Shown: one piece after another, positions 17,756 to 26,589 of the stretch
Position numbering within the stretch: the stretch's first letter is position 1
Layout of the letters: every line of letters starts with the position of its first letter
NCBI RefSeq assembly: GCF_018219815.1
Contig: NZ_JADMKU010000007.1
Coordinates: forward strand, 1-64,000
Source: Thalassovita aquimarina
GTDB lineage: Bacteria; Pseudomonadota; Alphaproteobacteria; Rhodobacterales; Rhodobacteraceae
Reading direction: 5' to 3'
DNA length: 64,000 nucleotides
Position numbers and translations under genes: made by a program
The notes under the pieces: model-generated
The model's database searches: none
Seen by the model: the letters and a program-made list of their open reading frames with translations, nothing else
What the model was told of the DNA's origin: nothing

Positions 17756-18076
17756 ATGAAGCTCACAATTTTTCTTTTGTTGATGGCGAAGCCCGAGTGG
17801 TTGTCACTGGATCGTGCCGAGCGTGCCGAGATCGCGGACAAGGCCCTTGGCGCCGCGTTCGGCGACGGTACGGTCACGTTCCGTTTCTTCGATGCCGAAG
17901 CGTTCAACGCGCGGGTTTCCGACGTGGCGGTGATCGAAGCGGACACGCCACAGGCATACTACTTTGCGATGGAACGTCTGCGGGACACGCCGCTTCTGGC
18001 CAACCCCTATTATGAGATCGTCGAAATTGTCCCCGCATACGAGGACGGGTATCGGGAGTTCGAAAATGCGAACTGA
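17756..18076 (+). CDS. Darcynin-family protein of unknown function
   Basis: 106 residues. The protein matches my recollection of the darcynin family, small alpha/beta proteins with no established reaction. Conserved-looking blocks are the N-terminal T-I-F-L-L-L-M-A-K-P-E-W-L, a central R-F-F-D-A-E-A-F-N-A-R and the C-terminal Y-E-I-V-E-I-V-P-A-Y-E-D-G-Y. The ferredoxin-like pattern hints at a dimeric alpha-beta barrel, but this is inference. GAGGAG precedes the start. The last 11 bases overlap the SDR gene, so the two are translationally coupled. A divergent TetR gene suggests induction by a small molecule. Confidence 0.7.
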   Translation: MKLTIFLLLMAKPEWLSLDRAERAEIADKALGAAFGDGTVTFRFFDAEAFNARVSDVAVIEADTPQAYYFAMERLRDTPLLANPYYEIVEIVPAYEDGYREFENAN

Positions 18077-18824
18077 ACGGTCACGCCTTGATGGGGCGAC
18101 GGTCGTCCTGACCGGTGTATCACGCGGAATTGGTCGGGCGCTGTGCAAGCTGCTGATCGCCGAAGGGGCGACGGTCGCGGCCGTTGCGCGGGATGCGACA
18201 GCCCTCGCTGGGCTGCGGGACGCATTGGGCGATCGGGTCGTCCCTTTTGCCTGTGACCTGTCGAAGGTGGCGGCTCGCGACGAGTTGATCGATGCGGTGA
18301 CCGGGCGGTTCGGTTCCATTGACGGTCTGATCAACAATGCAGCCGTTCAAACCGAGATGTCCTTCACGTCCGGGAACGTGGGCGACATCGCGCAGAAATC
18401 GGCGCAAGAGATCGAAATCAATCTCACGGCGCCGGTGCACCTGGTGTCCCGGTTCTTGCCGATCATGTCCGGGCGCGCGGCGCCATTCATCGTCAACCTG
18501 ACATCAGGCCTAGCCATCGCGCCCAAGGAAGCGGCGCCGGTCTATTCAGGGACGAAAGCGGGTCTGCGAAGTTTCACCAAGGCCCTTCGGTATCAGGCAC
18601 AGTCCTCGTGCCCGGAGCTTTGTGTCACCGAAGTGATCATGGCTTTGGTCGATACCGACATGACCCGGGGCAGGGGCCGGGGCAAGATTTCCGCTGAGCG
18701 CGCAGCGGCTGAGATCGTTGAGGCCATCGTGGCAGGCAAGCACGAAGTCTGGGTCGCGAAAGCGAAAATGCTTCCAATCCTCGCGCGGGTGTCACCCGGT
18801 ATTCCAGAACGCCTGCTGCGATAG
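18066..18824 (+). CDS. Short-chain dehydrogenase/reductase (SDR)
   Basis: 252 residues, classical SDR. Cofactor motif T-G-V-S-R-G-I-G (about 16-23), L-I-N-N-A-A-V (N-N-A-A near 95), the catalytic serine in N-L-T-S-G and the Y-S-G-T-K-A-G active-site Tyr/Lys pair are present. The C-terminal tail V-A-K-A-K-M-L-P-I-L resembles DltE-like SDRs that carry an extra helix. The gene overlaps the darcynin gene upstream by 11 bases. The substrate is unknown; NAD(P)-dependent carbonyl/alcohol conversion is implied. Confidence 0.85.
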   Translation: MRTERSRLDGATVVLTGVSRGIGRALCKLLIAEGATVAAVARDATALAGLRDALGDRVVPFACDLSKVAARDELIDAVTGRFGSIDGLINNAAVQTEMSFTSGNVGDIAQKSAQEIEINLTAPVHLVSRFLPIMSGRAAPFIVNLTSGLAIAPKEAAPVYSGTKAGLRSFTKALRYQAQSSCPELCVTEVIMALVDTDMTRGRGRGKISAERAAAEIVEAIVAGKHEVWVAKAKMLPILARVSPGIPERLLR

Positions 18825-19100
18825 TGACAGTTCCCGGCAGCAATGTTCGCAATCCCTGCGTTGCGACGAATGCGCAGGAGGAGCTCAAGTTTGCCGTTCG
18901 CTGCGGAGCGTCCGCAAGTGCGTTCCATGGATGGAAGTGGACGTCGAAGGCGCATTTCGATCATCGACATCGCCGTCATGCTCAATGCGCTCTGCGCGTT
19001 GCATGTTGCACCGGATAAAAAAAGCGGTGCCGGATCCCGTCACCCGGTCGTGATACCCGGCTTCGATCCATGTGGTCGGGTATCCGCGGACGACGGCCGT

Positions 19101-20336
19101 TTAGTTGCCGGATACTTCGTTCAGGGAACGAGGTTCGATCTTCACGCCGGTTTCGATCGCGGCGCCAGGATAGGCGACGACCTGGTCGCCCGGGTCCACG
19201 CCGGCCAGCACCTCGGCCGTTTCACCCGACATGTGGCCGATCTCGACATAGCGCAGCGCGGCGCGGCCATCTTCCTCCACGAAGACGGCCCAGCGTTCAG
19301 CATGGCGAAAGAGCGCGCTTTGCGGGATCTGCAGAACGTCCTCGCCTGCCCATGTGACGATGCGCACAAAGACGCGGTACTGATCGCCCAGACCCTGCCG
19401 CTGCTCAGGCGGGGTGAGGAAGTCGAGCAGCAGGCGCACCCGCTGTTCCTCGATTCCCAGGGCCGAAACGCGGGCGAAGGCGGAAGGGTCGATCCGCCGC
19501 ACCTTCGCGTCGATAACACCCTTGCCGCCCCAGCGTTCGACATAGGCGCGCGCGCCGCGTTCGATTTCCACCGCATCGGTGGACAGCAGATCGACCTCGA
19601 TTTCGAGATCCGAGAGGTCGCCGATCTGCAGCAAGGTCGCACCGGCTTCGACCAGACGCGCGTTGATATCGACCACATCGAGGACGGTTCCGCCCTGCGG
19701 CGCGGTGATGCGCATGCAGCATTCGCCGGGTTCACCGTCTGGGTCGGGTGTCGTGGGGGCCGCAAGCTGGGCTTCCATCCGCACCTTCGTTGCCTTGCGC
19801 TGTTCCAGTTCGTAAAGCGCGACCTCGCGTTCGGCGCGGGCGGTTATGGCGCTTTGCTCGGCGTCTTCCAGCATCGTGATTGGCACGGCGCCGCGTTCGG
19901 CCAGCACACGATACCGTTCCAGCTCGGCCTCGAGATGGGCAAGCTGTGCGTCGCTGCGCGAGAGATTGGCCTTGGCCAGACGCACCGCGGCGGCGGCTTC
20001 CTCCACCGACACTTCCGCAAGGCGGCGGGCGCGCGCATCGAGAAAGGCGGGTTCGGCCGGCTGGATGATCGCCACGATGGTGCGGCCCTTTTCCACTTCG
20101 TCGCCCACGTCGACAGGGGACCGCAGCGTGTTTCCCGTCACCGGGGCGGTGACGGCCCATTTTTCGCGGACCTTCGTCACGCCTTCGCCCGACACGGTGA
20201 TTTCCATCGGCCCGCGCCGCGCTTCGGCCAGGTCGACGAGCACCGGCTTGGGCAGAAGCGCCCAGACAAGGCCCCCGAGAACGAGTGCGGCAAGCATGAT
20301 GCCTGCTATGATCCGGAACATGCGCATCTGGTTCAT
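19101..20336 (-). CDS. HlyD/MacA-like periplasmic adaptor (membrane fusion protein)
   Basis: 411 residues. A single N-terminal membrane anchor (about 8-26) is followed by a lipoyl-like half-motif G-E-G-V-T-K-V and a long helical hairpin (about 95-180, rich in A-E-L-E-R-Y-R-V-L-A-E-R). A second lipoyl/beta-barrel part follows with I-T-A-P-Q-G-G-T-V. It would link the ABC permease encoded just upstream on the same strand to an outer-membrane channel. No outer-membrane factor gene is in the window. The start overlaps the permease stop (ATGA). Two cysteines in P-G-E-C-C-M within the second lipoyl half are unusual. The transported substrate is unknown. Confidence 0.8.
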   Translation of the reverse strand: MNQMRMFRIIAGIMLAALVLGGLVWALLPKPVLVDLAEARRGPMEITVSGEGVTKVREKWAVTAPVTGNTLRSPVDVGDEVEKGRTIVAIIQPAEPAFLDARARRLAEVSVEEAAAAVRLAKANLSRSDAQLAHLEAELERYRVLAERGAVPITMLEDAEQSAITARAEREVALYELEQRKATKVRMEAQLAAPTTPDPDGEPGECCMRITAPQGGTVLDVVDINARLVEAGATLLQIGDLSDLEIEVDLLSTDAVEIERGARAYVERWGGKGVIDAKVRRIDPSAFARVSALGIEEQRVRLLLDFLTPPEQRQGLGDQYRVFVRIVTWAGEDVLQIPQSALFRHAERWAVFVEEDGRAALRYVEIGHMSGETAEVLAGVDPGDQVVAYPGAAIETGVKIEPRSLNEVSGN

Positions 20337-22696
20337 TCTTTCTGTTTCAATGCACTGACGATATCGATGTGGTCCAACCTGCGCCTGACGAACAGAACGG
20401 CGCCCAGGGCCGAGCCTATTACGATCAGGGCGGCCAGCGCAAAGGTGCGTTGGGTGACGACGACGGGGATGGTGACCACATCGGTGGAAAAGCCCTGTGC
20501 CATGAGCAGCGCGAAACCGTATCCGGCAACCCAGCCCACGGGAATGGCGAGAACGGTCAGCACCATCTGTTCGACCACCAGCACGTAGCCGACCTCGGAC
20601 CGGCGGAATCCCAGCACGCGCAGGCTTGCCAATTCATGGGCGCGTTCGGCAAGCTGGATGCGCGCAGCGTTGTAGACGACGCCGACGGTAATGAGCATCC
20701 CGAGCGTGGCGAAGATCACCGACATGGAGATCAGGCTTTCGTTGAGCGTATCGACGAATTCGTTGCGCACGTCCTGCCACAGGGTGAAACCCGCGATGGC
20801 AGGGGTTTCCTGCACCTTGGTCTGCAGATCGGTCAGCCGGTTCGTATCTATCGCGAGATGGATCATGTTGACCTGCGGTGCCTGCCGCAGCCGGTGAAAC
20901 AGCGTATCGCGGTCGAAATAGGCGTCCTGTCCGAGGCTCTGGCGGATCACCGAGGCGACGGGCACCCGCCAAGTTTCCCGCGGCGGACTCAGCAGGTCGA
21001 TGCGCAAGCTGTCGCCCGGGGCGACGCCCAGGCGCCGGGCCAGTTCCTCGGGCAGGACGACGCCCGCCGTGGAGGGCGTGATGACACGGCCTTCGCGATC
21101 GAGGATCTGGGTCAGCGTGGCGTCCGGCGCGCGGGCCTGAAGCGTTACCAGCCGCGTTTGCGTGCCGTTCACCAGCCGGATCGGAATGGCATAGATGCCT
21201 TCGGCCCGCAGCACGCCGGGAAGGTTGCCCGCGTCGATGACGGCGCGGTCGTTCAGGCTGCTGCTGAGGGTGAGAGTGGCATCCTGCCGGTTCGTTTCCT
21301 CGAACAGTTCCACCATGATCAGGTCGATCGCATCGAAGGTGAAGAACGACACCACCAGAACGGCGACCGACCCCGACACCCCGAACAATGTCACCGCCGC
21401 GCGCCCCGGCCAGCGGACGATCGAGCGGACGATCATCATCGTGGTCTGCCGCAGCGACAGCATTTCACCCAGGCTGTCGGCCCAGCCGCGTTGGAAGACG
21501 GGCGGCGCGGGCGGCGACATCGCCACCGCCGGGGCGAGGCGTACCGAGGCGCGCACCGCGCGCAGGGCGCCGAGGATCACGGCGGCAATGCCCAGTATGC
21601 CCGAGATCACCAGAGGCCCGGGGCCGGGGCGATACAGCAGCCAGGGAAAGCGGAAGAAATCGGTATACATCTCGGTCATCTCGTGACCCAGCCACCAGCC
21701 GAAGCCCCAGCCGATCAGGACGCCGAGGATGCCGATGCCTGCCGTCATCTTGAGGTAATGCAACGCGATCGTCCGGGTGGAGTAGCCCACCGCCTTGAAC
21801 AGCCCGATCTGCGCCCGGTCGAGCGCGACCAGACGGCCAAGGACCATGTTCACCAGGAAGGCCGACACGACGAGGAAGATCGGCGGCTGCACCGTGGCCA
21901 GGGCACCCAACTGCTTCAGTTCGCCGTCGATGAAGACATTCGATGTTTGCCGGTCGCGGCCGTAGGCGCCGGTGCCGCCATAGGGGGCGAGGATGCGGTC
22001 CACCGCGTCGATGACCGCGGCCTCGTTGGCGTCGCGCGACAGGCTGAGCGTCAGATCGTTGAACGCCCCTTCCAGGTCCTTGACCGGGGCGGCGGCGGTT
22101 TCGCGCATCCAGATCAGGCCGAAATGCCGGTCGTCCGGCATCAAGGCGCCCGCGCCGATCGTGTAGATGTACTCCGGCGACAGCACGATGCCGGTCACCA
22201 CCAGTTCGCGCTTGCGGCCGTTGAGGATGGCGCGGAACGTGTCGCCGGGCCTGAGGTTGTTGGCCTCGGCGAAGGGTTCGGAAATGGCGACCTCGTCCTG
22301 CTGCAGCGCCTCGGGCAATCGGCCGTGGCGGATCAGCGGCACGTTCAGGATAGCCCCGCCCGAGGCGGGCAGCGAAATCACCCGGGCAGAAGCCGGTTCG
22401 CGCATGTTTTCAAGGTCGAGAAGCGCGGTAAAGACGACGCGCCCTTCCACCCGCGCCACGCCGTCGATGCGGGCGATTTCGTCCAACACCTGTCTGGGCG
22501 CGCGGGTGAGGTTGGAGAAAACATCGGCGAAGCGGTGGCGTTCGTAATAGGCCGCGCGGGTTTCGGTCAGGGACCGCTGGGTCCCCGACGCAAGCGTCAT
22601 GACCATGATCCCGCAGGCCAGCACCAGCGCGATGGCAAGGCTCTGGGCCCAGATATGACGCAGATCGCGCAGCAATTTGAGGTCGAGCGCGCGCAT
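20333..22696 (-). CDS. FtsX/MacB-type ABC transporter permease
   Basis: 787 residues from the ATG at 22696; a GTG at 22699 is equally possible, since GAGGT lies 6-9 bases upstream. The protein has the duplicated-FtsX organisation: an N-terminal helix near 20-40, a large periplasmic domain, three helices around 280-390, a second N-type helix with another periplasmic domain, then three final helices near 660-780. It is the membrane part of a MacB/LolC-like exporter that acts on periplasmic substrates by mechanotransmission. It sits between its ATPase and its adaptor with four-base overlaps on both sides. Confidence 0.85.
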   Translation of the reverse strand: MRALDLKLLRDLRHIWAQSLAIALVLACGIMVMTLASGTQRSLTETRAAYYERHRFADVFSNLTRAPRQVLDEIARIDGVARVEGRVVFTALLDLENMREPASARVISLPASGGAILNVPLIRHGRLPEALQQDEVAISEPFAEANNLRPGDTFRAILNGRKRELVVTGIVLSPEYIYTIGAGALMPDDRHFGLIWMRETAAAPVKDLEGAFNDLTLSLSRDANEAAVIDAVDRILAPYGGTGAYGRDRQTSNVFIDGELKQLGALATVQPPIFLVVSAFLVNMVLGRLVALDRAQIGLFKAVGYSTRTIALHYLKMTAGIGILGVLIGWGFGWWLGHEMTEMYTDFFRFPWLLYRPGPGPLVISGILGIAAVILGALRAVRASVRLAPAVAMSPPAPPVFQRGWADSLGEMLSLRQTTMMIVRSIVRWPGRAAVTLFGVSGSVAVLVVSFFTFDAIDLIMVELFEETNRQDATLTLSSSLNDRAVIDAGNLPGVLRAEGIYAIPIRLVNGTQTRLVTLQARAPDATLTQILDREGRVITPSTAGVVLPEELARRLGVAPGDSLRIDLLSPPRETWRVPVASVIRQSLGQDAYFDRDTLFHRLRQAPQVNMIHLAIDTNRLTDLQTKVQETPAIAGFTLWQDVRNEFVDTLNESLISMSVIFATLGMLITVGVVYNAARIQLAERAHELASLRVLGFRRSEVGYVLVVEQMVLTVLAIPVGWVAGYGFALLMAQGFSTDVVTIPVVVTQRTFALAALIVIGSALGAVLFVRRRLDHIDIVSALKQKE

Positions 22697-23403
22697 CACC
22701 AGCTGACCTCGGACGGCGCGACGCGTTCGGCGTTTTCCTCGATATGCGAAATGCGGCCGTCGGCCATGTAGATGACGCGATGCGCGATCCGGCGGATGGC
22801 GGCGTTATGGGTGATCAGCGCGGTCGTCGTGCCGAGGCTGCGGTTGACCTCGATCAGGGCTTCAAGAACGGTGATGCCGGTCTTGCTGTCGAGCGCGCCT
22901 GTGGGTTCGTCGCAAAGCAGGATGTCGGGCCGCTTGGCGATGGCGCGGGCGATGGCGACGCGCTGCTGTTCGCCGCCCGAAAGTTCCGCCGGGAAATGCG
23001 ACATCCGGTCGGCAAGCCCCACGCGTTCGAGCGCCTCTTCGGGTGACATCGGGGTTTCGGCGATCTCGGTCACCAGCGCTACGTTTTCGCGCGCGGTGAG
23101 GCTGGGGACGAGGTTGTAGAACTGGAACACGAAGCCCACATGATCGCGCCGGAACTCGGTCAGGTCGCTGTCCGACAGGCCGCCGAGATCCTTGTCGCGG
23201 AAAAAGACGCGGCCCTCGGTGGGCCGGTCGAGCCCGCCGAGGATGTTGAGCAGGGTGGATTTACCGGAACCAGAGGCGCCCAGAAGCACCACGACCTCGC
23301 CCTCGAAAAGCGAAAGATCCACGCCGCGCAAGGCATGAACATCCACCGCGCCGGTGTGGTACACCTTGGTGATGCCTTCGGTTCTGAGAATGGACGTTTG
23401 CAT
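22696..23403 (-). CDS. MacB/LolD-type ABC transporter ATP-binding protein
   Basis: 235 residues. Walker [12 protein letters not shown] is at about 38-48. The signature [14 protein letters not shown], the Walker [14 protein letters not shown] and the switch histidine L-I-T-H-N all match the LolD/MacB branch (D-E-P-T-G-x-L-D is characteristic). It is the first gene of the three-gene exporter operon. An inverted repeat lies 14-35 bases upstream of the start and may be an operator. Confidence 0.92.
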   Translation of the reverse strand: MQTSILRTEGITKVYHTGAVDVHALRGVDLSLFEGEVVVLLGASGSGKSTLLNILGGLDRPTEGRVFFRDKDLGGLSDSDLTEFRRDHVGFVFQFYNLVPSLTARENVALVTEIAETPMSPEEALERVGLADRMSHFPAELSGGEQQRVAIARAIAKRPDILLCDEPTGALDSKTGITVLEALIEVNRSLGTTTALITHNAAIRRIAHRVIYMADGRISHIEENAERVAPSEVSW

Positions 23404-23416
23404 CGGGCCGGGCTGA

Positions 23417-23438
23417 TTTCCTGTTTCGTTTCAGGAAA
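23417..23438. promoter_or_regulatory. Inverted repeat TTTCCTG-N8-CAGGAAA upstream of exporter operon
   Basis: Perfect 7-bp arms lie 14 bases upstream of the ATPase start, in position to act as an operator or leader hairpin. No regulator gene is adjacent on this side, so the binding protein is unknown. Confidence 0.45.
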
Positions 23439-23600
23439 ATCTAGGAGGTGTCGCTCTCCTCGGCATTGATCTGCCGCAAGGTGACCCCGGACCGTTTCGG
23501 CCTGCCGCTTGTCGGTTTCGAGCCGACTGGAAATCAACTGCTGATGTGATGGCGCGACGCAGGTACCCCCGTGTCCGCGCCATCCCACCATGAACCCCCG

Positions 23601-23846
23601 TCAGCCCCCCGCGAGCCGCCGCATCAGGAACACCTCGGCCCCTTCGGGCAGCTCGGCCGACCAGTCGTCCCGGTAGATGACCCCGTTGACAACCACGGCG
23701 ACCTGATTCCGGATCGGATCGCGCAGTCCCGGATACAGTTCCTCCAGCTTGCGCAAAAGCTCGCGGATGGTGCTCGCCTCGACGGCGAGCGTCTTTTGAT
23801 TGTCCGCAAGGGGCACGAGGCCGGCCCAGAGCGTCACGTGGACCAT
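23601..23846 (-). CDS. MoaD/ThiS-family sulfur carrier protein
   Basis: 81 residues, beta-grasp fold of the ubiquitin-like MoaD/ThiS family. It ends in L-A-G-G, the C-terminal diglycine that is adenylated and thiocarboxylated for sulfur transfer. The internal segments T-I-R-E-L-L-R-K-L, V-A-V-V-V-N-G and L-P-E-G-A-E-V-F-L-M also fit. The start overlaps the stop of the molybdenum hydroxylase large subunit (ATGA), so it is translationally coupled to that operon. A dedicated carrier at the end of a molybdoenzyme operon could supply dithiolene sulfur to the cofactor, or sulfur for another product; the general moaD is not in this window. A longer upstream frame is antisense shadow. Confidence 0.82.
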   Translation of the reverse strand: MVHVTLWAGLVPLADNQKTLAVEASTIRELLRKLEELYPGLRDPIRNQVAVVVNGVIYRDDWSAELPEGAEVFLMRRLAGG

Positions 23847-26110
23847 CAGGAACCTGTCTTGCGGTTCAACGCCGACAGTATGCGCGGCGGCGACATCGGA
23901 ATATGTGCCATGCGCACACCGACCGCGTTCGAAACCGCATTGGCGATGGCGGCCAGGGGCGGCACGATCGAGGTCTCGCCCACACCGCGCACACCGTAGG
24001 GGTGATTGGGGTTGGGTATCTCGAGGATTTGCGTGTCGATCATCGGCAAGTCCGAGCAAACCGGAATGCGGTAGTCGAGAAAACCCGGATTCTGCAGCCG
24101 GCCGTCGTCGCCATACACGTATTCTTCGTTCAAAGCCCATCCGATACCTTGTGCGGCTCCGCCCTGATACTGCCCTTCGACGTAGGACGGATGCACCGCC
24201 TTGCCAGCATCCTGGATCACCGTATAGCGCACAACGCGCGTCGATCCTGTTTCCGGGTCAACTTCGACATCGCAGATATGGGTGGCGAAGGACACGCCCG
24301 CGCCATCGGCCACCAGTTCGCTGTGCCCGGCGATGGGGCCGCCGGTATTGCCCGACTTGGCGGCGATGTCCTTGACCGACAGCGGGGCGAGGTTGCCGTA
24401 TTTCGTGCCCGCGGCATGTGCGTGCCCGTCTTTCCACTGGACGTCTTCCAGCGGAATGTCCCATGTTAGCGCCGCGCGCTTGCGCATGACTTCGATGGCG
24501 TTGCGCGCCGCGGAGATCGTCGCCATGGATGAGGAGAACGTGCCCCGGCTGCCGTCGGTCATGTCGTTGTAGCCAAGCGTCGCGGTGTCGGCGATGACGG
24601 CCTTGATATCCTGATAGTCGATGCCAAGTTCTTCTGCCGCGATCAGCGACAGCGAGGCGCGCGAGCCGCCCACATCCACCGTGCCCACCGCCAGCGTCAC
24701 CGTGCCATCGGAATTGATGTTCAGATCGGTGCAGGTCTGGCCGCCGAAATTGAACCAGAAGCCACAGGCCATGCCCCGGCCCTGATTCCGGCCCAGAGGC
24801 GCGCTCATGTGCGGATGGGCTTTTGCCGCCTCCAGCGTGGGACCAATGCCGATGGGGCCGTAGACCGGGCCGTAGGACGATCGCGTTCCTTCGCTGGCGG
24901 CATTCTGTATCCGAAGCTCTACCGCATCCATGCCGATTTCTTGTGCCAGTTCGTCAATCGCGCTTTCGACCGCGAAGGCCGCCATGGGGGCGGACGGGGC
25001 GCGATAGGCAGAAACCTTGGGTCGGTTGACGAGGACCTCGAACCCGACCGTCTTGACGTTTTCAAGGTCATAGCAGGCAAACGACGTCATCGCGCCCAGT
25101 TCGGCCCACATGTCGCCATAAGGCCCGTTCGTATAACGCAGCGTCGCGCTGGCGGCGGTGATCTTGCCGTCCTTGCGCGCGCCGATCTTGACGTCGATCG
25201 AGGTCGCGCTGGTCGGGCCGGAGGCGCGGAAAACCTCTTCGCGGGACATCACCAGCTTGACCGGGCGGCCTGCCTTGCGCGACAGCGCGAGCGCCACCGG
25301 TTCTGCCCAGACATGGGTCTTGCCGCCGAAGCCGCCGCCGATCTCGGACGAGGTGACCCGTAGCTTCGAGACCTCGAGCCCCAGGAGATCGGCGCAATTC
25401 TGGCGATAGACGAAATGCCCCTGCGTGCAGACCCAAAGGTCGGCGGTGCCATCGGGATTGCAGCTCGCCACGCAGGCATGCGGCTCGATATAGCCCTGAT
25501 GGGCCTGTTCGGTCTTGAAGCTGCGTTCGACGATAATATCCGCTTGCGCAAATCCGGCCTCGATGTCGCCGTGGCCGAACTCGGACCGGTTCGCGACGTT
25601 CGACGGCGCCTTGGGCGCGGGTTCGACACCGGTCGTGAACACCGTTTCATCGAGGATCGGCGCGTCCGGTTGCATCGCAGCGTCGACATCGACGACATGC
25701 GGCAGAACCTCGTAGTCCACTTCGATCAGTCCGAGCGCCTCTTTCGCGGCCTTTTCATCGATGGCGGCGACGGCGGCGACGGCATGACCGTCATAGCGCG
25801 CCTTGGTCCGCGCCATGCAATTGTCGAGTATCGCAAAGAGTGCCGCGTCGCCGTTCGTCAGGTCAGGCAGGTCGGCGGCGGTGATGATGGCCTTGACGCC
25901 CCTGACGGCCTCGGCGCGCGCCGTGTCAATCCGTTTGATCCGGGCGTGTGCATGGGGGCTGCGCAGCACGCGGGCCACCAGTTGGCCCGGCATGTTGAAA
26001 TCAGCGCCGTAGCGGGCGCGCCCGGTGACCTTGTCCACGCCATCGGGGCGCAGGGGGCGGGTGCCGACGGATTTGAATGCCTGCTTCTTGTAGGCCGCAT
26101 CGAAGCTCAT
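23846..26110 (-). CDS. Xanthine dehydrogenase-family molybdenum hydroxylase, large (Mo) subunit
   Basis: 754 residues, molybdopterin cytosine-dinucleotide-binding subunit of a three-part hydroxylase. The small first domain begins R-P-L-R-P-D-G-V-D-K-V-T-G-R-A-R-Y. The active-site loop reads A-Y-R-A-P-S-A-P, not the A-Y-x-C-S-F-R loop of form I CO dehydrogenase, so it is not a CODH. The catalytic glutamate lies in G-V-G-E-T-S near the C-terminus. The loop is closer to the aldehyde, purine and hydroxybenzoyl-CoA groups, and the substrate is undetermined. It overlaps the iron-sulfur subunit gene upstream and the MoaD-like gene downstream by about four bases each. The protein lacks a signal peptide and should be cytoplasmic. 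Confidence 0.88.
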   Translation of the reverse strand: MSFDAAYKKQAFKSVGTRPLRPDGVDKVTGRARYGADFNMPGQLVARVLRSPHAHARIKRIDTARAEAVRGVKAIITAADLPDLTNGDAALFAILDNCMARTKARYDGHAVAAVAAIDEKAAKEALGLIEVDYEVLPHVVDVDAAMQPDAPILDETVFTTGVEPAPKAPSNVANRSEFGHGDIEAGFAQADIIVERSFKTEQAHQGYIEPHACVASCNPDGTADLWVCTQGHFVYRQNCADLLGLEVSKLRVTSSEIGGGFGGKTHVWAEPVALALSRKAGRPVKLVMSREEVFRASGPTSATSIDVKIGARKDGKITAASATLRYTNGPYGDMWAELGAMTSFACYDLENVKTVGFEVLVNRPKVSAYRAPSAPMAAFAVESAIDELAQEIGMDAVELRIQNAASEGTRSSYGPVYGPIGIGPTLEAAKAHPHMSAPLGRNQGRGMACGFWFNFGGQTCTDLNINSDGTVTLAVGTVDVGGSRASLSLIAAEELGIDYQDIKAVIADTATLGYNDMTDGSRGTFSSSMATISAARNAIEVMRKRAALTWDIPLEDVQWKDGHAHAAGTKYGNLAPLSVKDIAAKSGNTGGPIAGHSELVADGAGVSFATHICDVEVDPETGSTRVVRYTVIQDAGKAVHPSYVEGQYQGGAAQGIGWALNEEYVYGDDGRLQNPGFLDYRIPVCSDLPMIDTQILEIPNPNHPYGVRGVGETSIVPPLAAIANAVSNAVGVRMAHIPMSPPRILSALNRKTGS

Positions 26111-26589
26111 GCTGATTCCCCCCTCATTTCGGTTGCGGCGGCCTGCACGGCGCGCACGATCTTGTCATAGCCGGTGCACCGGCACAGGTTGCCCGCGAGC
26201 CAGTACCTGATTTCCTCTTCGGTCGGGTCCGGGTTTTTATCCAGAAGCGCCTTTGCCGCCATCAGAAAGCCGGGCGTGCAGATGCCGCATTGCAGGGCTG
26301 CGTGTTCGATGAACTTGCTTTGCAACGGGTGCAGTTCGCTGCCGTTGGCCAGGCCCTCGATGGTTTCGATGGTACGGCCCTGGGCTTCGGCGCCGAGAAC
26401 CAGACAGGAACAGACCACCCGGCCATCCATAATGGTGCTGCAAGCGCCGCAATCGCCGGTGCCGCAGCCTTCCTTGGCGCCCATCAGGCCGAGCCGGTTG
26501 CGCAACACGTCCAGCAAGGTTTCATCAGGCTGGCACAGGAATTCGACATCATCGTCGTTGATCGTTGTGGAGACAGCTATCGAAGTCAT
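26107..26589 (-). CDS. Molybdenum hydroxylase [2Fe-2S] subunit (small)
   Basis: 160 residues. The plant-ferredoxin type cluster is bound by C42-x4-C47-x2-C50 and a fourth cysteine at 62 (G-C-G-T-G-D-C-G-A-C). The second cluster uses L-Q-C-G-I-C-T-P-G and L-C-R-C-T-G-Y. It passes electrons from the molybdenum centre to the FAD subunit. AGGAG lies seven bases upstream of the ATG at 26589; an adjacent ATG at 26592 is also possible. It overlaps the stop of the FAD subunit gene. Length and spacing are normal for CoxS/XdhC-type subunits. Confidence 0.9.
   Translation of the reverse strand: MTSIAVSTTINDDDVEFLCQPDETLLDVLRNRLGLMGAKEGCGTGDCGACSTIMDGRVVCSCLVLGAEAQGRTIETIEGLANGSELHPLQSKFIEHAALQCGICTPGFLMAAKALLDKNPDPTEEEIRYWLAGNLCRCTGYDKIVRAVQAAATEMRGESA

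Noticed and set aside
20369-22771. 800-codon plus-strand frame over the exporter permease
   Set aside because: The minus-strand FtsX-type permease has clear helices and operon overlaps; the plus frame is hydrophilic and repetitive.
23847-24140. N-terminal extension of the MoaD-like frame (total 179 codons)
   Set aside because: The extension is antisense-frame shadow inside the Mo-subunit gene; the ATG at 23846 overlapping the upstream stop is the natural start.
23846-26110. Aerobic CO dehydrogenase large subunit
   Set aside because: The active-site loop is A-Y-R-A-P-S-A-P, lacking the cysteine-containing loop of form I CO dehydrogenase.
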